From Calonectria ilicicola (Eukaryota; Ascomycota; Sordariomycetes; Hypocreales; Nectriaceae), in contig CP085827.1 in assembly GCA_020809705.1 (NCBI GenBank), forward strand, positions 4,154,001-4,218,000: a stretch of 64,000 nucleotides of DNA. The letters are read 5' to 3'. Position 1 is the first letter of the stretch, and each line of letters opens with the position of its first letter. Under the pieces are notes generated by a model. The model saw nothing but the letters and a program-made list of their open reading frames with translations. It searched no databases and had not been told where the DNA came from. The position numbers and the translations under genes are program-made. Shown in pieces: positions 58,213 to 64,000 of this stretch.

Positions 58213-58656
58213 ATCAGGTCCAATTCAAATAAACTCCAATTCATTTTGAATCGCATTTTATTTTACCAACACAACTCGCTGCTTTTCCCTCTTTTTCCAA
58301 CGAATTAATGCCCACGGTAACGCAACCACACCACATTTCTGTGGTTAACATCATGAGTGGTTGGCGAAAAGCCTGCCCTACAACACCAACAGGTTAGAAT
58401 TCAACTACGTATCATTTGGTATTGAAATTTCGATCAATTAAATAATCCACCATGTCTGAAAATGGCCCAGCCATTTACCTGACAATTTCAAAGCCTTGCG
58501 GAATGACAAAACCTTCACTACGCCCTGCGGATAACAAGATGGGCTTGAAGTGGGTCTCCCCACTAGCATCTCATTGATTGAGTCGTCCATTTAAATCCCC
58601 GCACCCATTTTGCTCCATTAACTTTCTTCAATCACCATCGTCAGCTTATTTTCATC
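58213..58656 (+). promoter_or_regulatory. Upstream region of the GNAT gene
   Basis: 444 nt between the MFS stop and the GNAT ATG on the same strand. The last 60 nt form a pyrimidine-rich leader (ACTTTCTTCAATCACC) as is common before fungal start codons. No TATA box was noticed. Confidence 0.4.
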
Positions 58657-59509
58657 ATGTCAGTATACATTCGAGGTCTAGCTATCAGCGACTTGGACCA
58701 GTGTGAGGTCGTTGAGTCGTCTGCCTTCCCACCCGCAGAGGCAGCATCTCGTACAAAGGTTAGTTTCCCCGCAATTCATTGAGTTACAAATGATTTGTTC
58801 AATATTTGTACCAATTTTCTGTGGTTATTTGAACCTCATTGGTTGCTTTTTGTGTTTGAATAAGCCGAAATGGCACCTTGGAAATTACCAATCTGAGGAC
58901 AGATTGGCCTTCGGCTTCAACTGTCTCCAGCATTCAGATCACTTGTCTGACTAAAAACCAGATCGAATATCGTCTAACAGTCTGCCCGGAAGTTTGCTAT
59001 GGCCTATTTGTTCCCAAGGATGCAAAGGCCCCTATTCAGTTGCCAGCCGATATTCCTGTCTTGACTGAAATACCCGAGAATGAAGATGCCGTTCTCGTCG
59101 CTCACACTATTGCTACTAAATCAACATCCCGAGTGGTCAAGGATGATGACATGGCCCTTCCTGAGAATTGGAAGTCTGACCCTCAAGCTGAATACGAAGT
59201 TGGCCATAAGCGAGATGGCAAAACCATTGCCCTGCATGCCCTAGCTGTTGCACCAGCCTACCAACGAGGCGGTCTGGGAAAGGCTTTGACAAAAGCCTAT
59301 GCTGAACAGATGAAAAAGACCAATCAGGGAGATCGAATCTCAATCTTGACTTATGACAGACTTGTCCCTTACTATGAAAAGTTGGGTTTCACTCATTACG
59401 GTAAAAGCGAGTCAAATTATGCTGGTGTGGCTTGGCACGATCTGGTAAGTTGAATCCCGTCATCTTGCTTCTTTGATTAACTTTAAGATTTCAGGCGTAT
59501 GAATTCTAG
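58657..59509 (+). CDS. GNAT-family N-acetyltransferase (AANAT-like)
   Basis: Three exons, 58657-58758, 58962-59444 and 59495-59509, encode 199 residues. The first intron is 203 nt, longest in the window, and the last exon codes only AYEF plus stop. The N-terminus (YIRGLAISDLDQCEVVESSAFPPAEAAS) fits the start of the fungal serotonin/polyamine-type N-acetyltransferases. The acetyl-CoA-binding core is ALHALAVAPAYQRGGLGKALTKAYAEQM, where QRGGLG is motif A, followed by ILTYDRLVPYYEKLGFTHYG (motif B). The enzyme would acetylate an arylalkylamine or similar amine in the cytosol. The amine is not determined. It lies 600 nt before an arylamine N-acetyltransferase of an unrelated fold. Confidence 0.88.
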
Positions 59510-60115
59510 ACTTCTGCCTTAGGATAAAAATATCCTATTACGCTCTGGAATTGCAATGACAAAATTACATATACCGACCAATATATAGTCAAGCCAGTCT
59601 TCAAATCAAACTGCAAGAATTGTTCACACTCATGGATGACTCGTTTCTGCGTAGAAATATACCATGTGCTGTACTATTCGTGTGTCCGAATTCCCATTTA
59701 GTAGCAGAAAACAAGAACACCAAAATTTAGAGAAGTATTTAGGACTAAACTATTCATTGCATAATATTAATTTTTAGCAGTTGATTCTGTGAAAAAGTAA
59801 AAGAAATTCAATATTTTGGAGGGTATACCATGCAAACTAATATCACCAACAATGTGTTTCGTGGATAATCAAAACGCTTGCAAGAAATCGATGATAACCC
59901 ATATCATATCACCAGAATCAACAAGCTTTCAAGACCATGCTCCACCTGGCCAACTAGCCTTTTTCAGCGTCGATTGCGACATCACAGCTAGGCTGAATAA
60001 ATCGGGTCAAGTCGGAACAAGTGAGTCAACTTTTTGACTCATCTCGATCTACATAAAAGACATTTTCGATCTCATAAGAACATTCAATTATCTGAGATAC
60101 AGATTAGCATATTCA
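59510..60115. other. Intergenic region between the two acetyltransferase genes
   Basis: AT-rich, with no supportable gene or clear element. Confidence 0.5.
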
Positions 60116-61107
60116 ATGGGTTCAGAATACAGCCCAGAACAGCTTCAGCTGTTCTTTCAGCACATTGGTTTACCACAGCAACTACGCCATGAAGCACCTT
60201 CCTTGAGGCTTTTGAACGCACTACACATACATTGTCTATCAACCCTCCCATACGAGAATCTTTCGCTTCACTACAATCCTACTCACCAAATCGAACTGGA
60301 TCCTCAACATCTTTTCCGCAAGGTAGTGGTGGAGAACCGCGGGCGTGGTGGATTTTGTATGGAAATTGCAATCCTCTACAACCACATTCTCCGTGCCATT
60401 GGTTTCGACGCATACACGGCTGGTGTCAGAACACGGGGGAGACTAGAAGGGGTTCCGAAAGGAGATTATCCGGGCTGGTATGATGTGAGGATGCAGTCAA
60501 GACTCTCAAGCTAACTTGACCCAGGAACCACATTGTCAACATTGTCACCTTCCCAGACGGCAGCAAGTACCATGACGATGTTGCATTTGGAGGGGACGGT
60601 GCGCTGTTTCCCATGCCTTTAGTTGATGGACTTGTCCATAACAACCTAGGAACTCAACAAATCCGACTAGTGCGAGACTGGATTCCCCATCAGGTACACC
60701 GAACCGAGGACACGAAACTGTGGATCTACCAGTATCGAAACAACGCCGACAAGGAGTGGAACTCATTCTACTCGTTTCCTGGCATCGAGTTTTACGCTCT
60801 GGACTGGGGCGTTGTCAACTTCTGGGTCGGAGCACACCCCGATAGCCATCAGACGGTCAATGTCCTAGTCATAAAGTTTCTCCGTAGGGAAAAGGGAAAC
60901 AGTGGGGAATATGAAATCTATGGGAAACGAATGCTAGTCAACAAGGTTATCAAGGAGAACCTCGGAGGGAAAACACAGGTGATAGGTGAATGCAAATCCG
61001 AAACCGAGCGGGTAAGGGCCCTGGAAACACACTTTTCAATTGTTTTAGCCGAGGACGAAAAGGAGGGTATAAGAGGTTACAAGTCTGAGCTGGTTGAAAC
61101 ATTATAG
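60116..61107 (+). CDS. Arylamine N-acetyltransferase (NAT)
   Basis: Two exons, 60116-60477 and 60525-61107, encode 314 residues, usual for fungal NATs. The intron (GTATGA..GCTAAC..CAG) joins a Trp codon. Catalytic Cys81 lies in ENRGRGGFCMEI, the His is in GWNHIVNIV formed across the intron, and the Asp is in DDVAFGGDG. NATs transfer an acetyl or malonyl group from CoA to arylamines; in some Fusarium species a malonyl-CoA NAT detoxifies plant benzoxazolinone-derived aminophenols. Acyl preference cannot be read here. Neighbours on the same strand are the GNAT and the MFS exporter, so a detoxification set is conceivable. The tail-to-tail neighbour ends only 11 nt away. Confidence 0.93.
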
Positions 61108-61118
61108 TTTTTCCATGT

Positions 61119-61640
61119 CTACAGAAGAGAGGCTCCTGTTTTGAAAAAGTCCCAGGTTGAGCCCTCGCCATTCACTTCAACCAACGTTTTGCCGTCCTCT
61201 CCGATGTCCATTCTCCACAGTTCATTGCCGTGTCTCATCAGCAACTCATACCCACCCTTCCTCGCGTGCGGACGGACGCAAAAGTATTCGTGGGGCTTGT
61301 GGTGGGTTACCTTTGCAATGAACCTCCGTCTCTCGTTGTGACCTATGTAAGAGCCCGAAATCGAATTCCGGAACCCGAGCCAGCCTTCCTTCTCCTCGCA
61401 TCGCCAGTGGAATCCACCATGTGGGTTCAGACCGTCACATAGCTGCAACACCCCGTCCATGAGCGTAATCGTTTTTCCATTACCCCGGTGTCGAATGATG
61501 AATGTTTCGCCGGGGCCGGGGACCGCCTCGTTGAGAGTGTCGTGCCCACCTTCTGTAATGGTCGTATGAGTCGGCGTGATGCACGTGGCGGCCGTCGAGG
61601 CCATGGACATGGTGTCGGCCAGCTCGAGCTCCTTGTTCAT
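61119..61640 (-). CDS. Small conserved-looking protein, possible beta-trefoil/fascin-like fold
   Basis: Single exon of 173 residues starting at the ATG at 61640. After about 40 polar residues there are repeated short beta-like segments with regularly placed aromatic and Gly residues: ETFIIRHRGNGKTITLMDG, GGFHWRCEEKEGWLGFRN, SGSYIGHNERRRFIAKV, HEYFCVRPHARKGGYELLM and ELWRMDIGEDGKTLVEV, ending TWDFFKTG. This spacing resembles fascin-like or RICIN-like beta-trefoil proteins that bind actin or sugars, but no definite motif was found. No signal peptide. Its stop lies 11 nt from that of the NAT gene, so the two transcripts must overlap. Confidence 0.75.
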   Translation of the reverse strand: MNKELELADTMSMASTAATCITPTHTTITEGGHDTLNEAVPGPGETFIIRHRGNGKTITLMDGVLQLCDGLNPHGGFHWRCEEKEGWLGFRNSISGSYIGHNERRRFIAKVTHHKPHEYFCVRPHARKGGYELLMRHGNELWRMDIGEDGKTLVEVNGEGSTWDFFKTGASLL

Positions 61641-64000
61641 TGTCGCGACTAGTTAAGCTCCGAACCGTTTTCAATAGTTGGGCTTCGTCTCAGGCGCGTA
61701 TTGCTGGACAAGAAGGTGCGCTCGGATCCACGGAGAGGATGGATGTTCCGTTGCGCAACCGTCCGCGTCACGCTTTCGCTTGCATAGCCCCAGGCTGCAC
61801 TGTTTTTGCTCGCCAAGCCGACCACAACTCAACCCCGCTCCGGGTCACATGTTGGCAGCGCTCAGGAAAGTCCGCCCTCGCTCGGATCTTCATCGCGGTA
61901 CCGACGGGCCAGATGAAACGTGCGCGATAACCGCTGTTTAACTCCGCAAGGATCGCCGCAAAAGCCAAATCTGCTAGTCGCAGGCTTAAGCTCCTTTGAG
62001 TGTTTATTGGTCGCACAAGAAGTAGTATCAACAGCGAAACTCTGAAGATTTTGGGTCTAGGTTCGAGGTTTTGCAAACACGCCTCCAGGGTAGGCACAGC
62101 AACATATTCACTCCAACTGTCGATAAACTCTACACCCGCATGTATCATGAATTTCTTGGCAGTTTGGATGCAAGCTATGCAATGTGGCAGTGTAATCGGA
62201 TTAGCCGGTTTATTCGCCCATTTTACGATGGCTGAACGTAAGCAACGGTGCTGTGATAAGCCCTGCGGCGTGTGACAACCGTTTCTCACCACCAACGCAT
62301 TGCGCAGCTCAGCGCTGGCATCGTATTTGTGATCACCTCGGATCCCGCCCGCCAAGAGCGCGAAATAAAAATATCCATTTCTACATAGGGACAGGCATAG
62401 CCACGGGTCAGCTGCAGGAGCACGCAATAATGCAACCCCACATGCAGCATCGACTAATCCCCTTGCTTCAGGAACAATTCGTCGAAGACACATGGGTGGC
62501 CGATGAATCCGGGGTAAGCCATTACACACCCACTGCCACGGGCCTACTCCGTGGTCGCCCGATATGGCCAACCATTCCCTTGGTTACGGTCGTATTCCAA
62601 TTCTGCAAGAAACCGACCTTGGATATTGCTCCGACGTAGCAGGCCGCCCAAGATGCCTGTGACTGACTGACTGACTGACTCTGCAACAGCCAACCTGATG
62701 CCGAGAATGACTTGTCATCGTCATCCGTCCGCAGTGTTCCACCATTGAGTTGCACTGTCAAAGCTGTCGGGACAAAGGGCGCCGAAAGGGTCTCATTGCC
62801 AGGCTGGCTTGCAAACACCCCAGAAACTATCGTCGCTGCGGGATATGGGCCAAAGGTCGGTGTTTAGAGACGGCCCTCGAAATAGACCCGACACAGCGTT
62901 ATAATTAGACCCGCTCCAACCGAAGCGACACGCCATCTTCAGGTTGGTGAAGGAAAGCCCCGTCTGCGGAATAGCACCGTTGGACTCTCAGAGTCTAGAC
63001 CCGTCCAACGGCCCGCCACGCAAGAAAAAAAAAGCCACTATGAAACGCGCCTTGATCCCTTTCTTTTCCGCCCAGTAGTCCAGTCATGTGGCACCACTGC
63101 CCATAAAGAGGAAATGCTGAAATCTGTCACCCCGTTGCCTAGACCGCCAAGCTTTAAGACGCGCTGTGGCTCAGGGCACGAGGCCATTCAATTGGGGTCT
63201 GGAACGCTGGCCCGTGTCGGGTCGTAATCATCCACGCAGCCCATCGTTGGTCGCATTTATTCCCGAGGCGTTTCCAGATCATCTGCACCTGAATGCTAAA
63301 TGACCCCAGGGTTGATCAGCAGGGGAGGGGTTATCGCCGTGGAGGGTTGCGCTGTAGACGTCGCGACCGTGAGAAGCAGAAGCAGTAGGGCCATGCGAGG
63401 TGGGAGGGTGAAATGACGAGGCGCTTAGTAGACAGCGACTACACCAACCACGAACCCGAAACCGAGGGCAGTGAGACGCCACACCAGTCAGCAATACTCC
63501 AAGGCACACACAGCACAAGGCAAATGAACTTTCTAGAAGGTTATGCGCTATGCTCAACTGGGCCACATACAGACAGCCCTGCGAACTGAGGTCAGACGGG
63601 CCGTGGCACTCCCATTTCCAGACTGGCCTTGCTGGTTTATTGAATATCGAGTGAAAGCAATAACGGTGTCCCCGACGGTCCTGAAATGGCGAGCGAAACC
63701 GTTCCACGCTCGAGCTTTCGTCCGGGACAGAGTAGTGCTCACTCGAGAAATAAGATTCCAGGGCACCTCTTTGGCACTTTTCATCGCTAGTCTCGTCTGG
63801 CGAGAAGCAAAATCAATCAACCTGCCATTTTTGCTAGGACCCTTGGTTGTTTGAAATCGGCCGATATGGTTTGCCAATCTGTTAATCAGGGGCCTCGCCT
63901 CTCTGCCCTTGTTATTTTCAGGGACCACTTGCCAATCTGCGTAATCACTTAGCCTAACAAAAGTGGTAAATCCCAAACCATCCCTATTTTCATTGATATA
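61641..64000. other. Terminal region without a supportable gene
   Basis: GC-rich with overlapping frames on both strands; the longest, on the minus strand at 61768-62571, has no ATG at its start and no recognisable domain. A gene entering from the right edge cannot be excluded. Confidence 0.45.
62661..62680. repeat. (GACT)5 microsatellite
   Basis: Five perfect GACT units in tandem. Confidence 0.9.

Noticed and set aside
61768..62571. Minus-strand frame of 267 codons, with a stretch faintly like a MARVEL-type membrane helix
   Set aside because: It starts at a non-ATG codon, has no splice sites or consistent helices, and competes with other frames in GC-rich DNA.

Overview
This window is nuclear DNA of a filamentous ascomycete. 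Most protein genes are split by 37-66 nt GT..AG introns with CTAAC-type branch sites. The gene families (cutinase, GH79, GH128, short tyrosinase, extracellular intradiol dioxygenase, PTH11/rhodopsin-like protein, Zn2Cys6 regulator, NmrA-like and LaeA-like proteins, DUR3-type symporter) are typical of Sordariomycetes, and Hypocreales is my best guess (inference). All exon joins were worked out by hand from reading phase and splice signals; there is no transcript support.

Layout. 1-4491: no gene, ending in a repeat-rich leader of a J-domain protein (4492-6171). 8295-10435: a CHAT-domain (caspase/separase-like) protein. 11463-14534: two secreted hydrolases, GH79 and a cutinase. 14535-21185: a 6.6 kb gene-poor block with decayed coding relics. 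21186-22501: short secreted tyrosinase. 24273-25586: rhodopsin-like membrane protein. 26445-28919: an unrecognised 466-residue protein and a broken gene. 28920-34468: a 5.5 kb gene-poor, partly AT-rich block. 34469-38931: secreted intradiol dioxygenase and a cysteine-poor secreted protein. 39280-39369: intron-containing tRNA-Ala.

39871-49728 is the densest part. It holds an NmrA-like protein and a divergent LaeA-like methyltransferase, a copper amine oxidase, a Zn2Cys6 regulator, and a DUR3-type urea/polyamine symporter divergent from the regulator. I read these as a possible amine/urea nitrogen-scavenging module: the symporter would bring in amines or urea, the oxidase would release ammonium, aldehyde and H2O2, the adjacent regulator would switch both on, and the NmrA-like protein could link to nitrogen status. 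The families are clear; their cooperation is inference.

50286-61640 holds a BTB protein, a seven-helix membrane protein, a GPI-type GH128 glucanase, an MFS exporter, a GNAT acetyltransferase, an arylamine N-acetyltransferase and a small protein of possible beta-trefoil type. 61641-64000 shows no supportable gene. The window alternates compact gene clusters with gene-poor blocks carrying C-to-T-type decay, and many of the flanking genes encode secreted enzymes.
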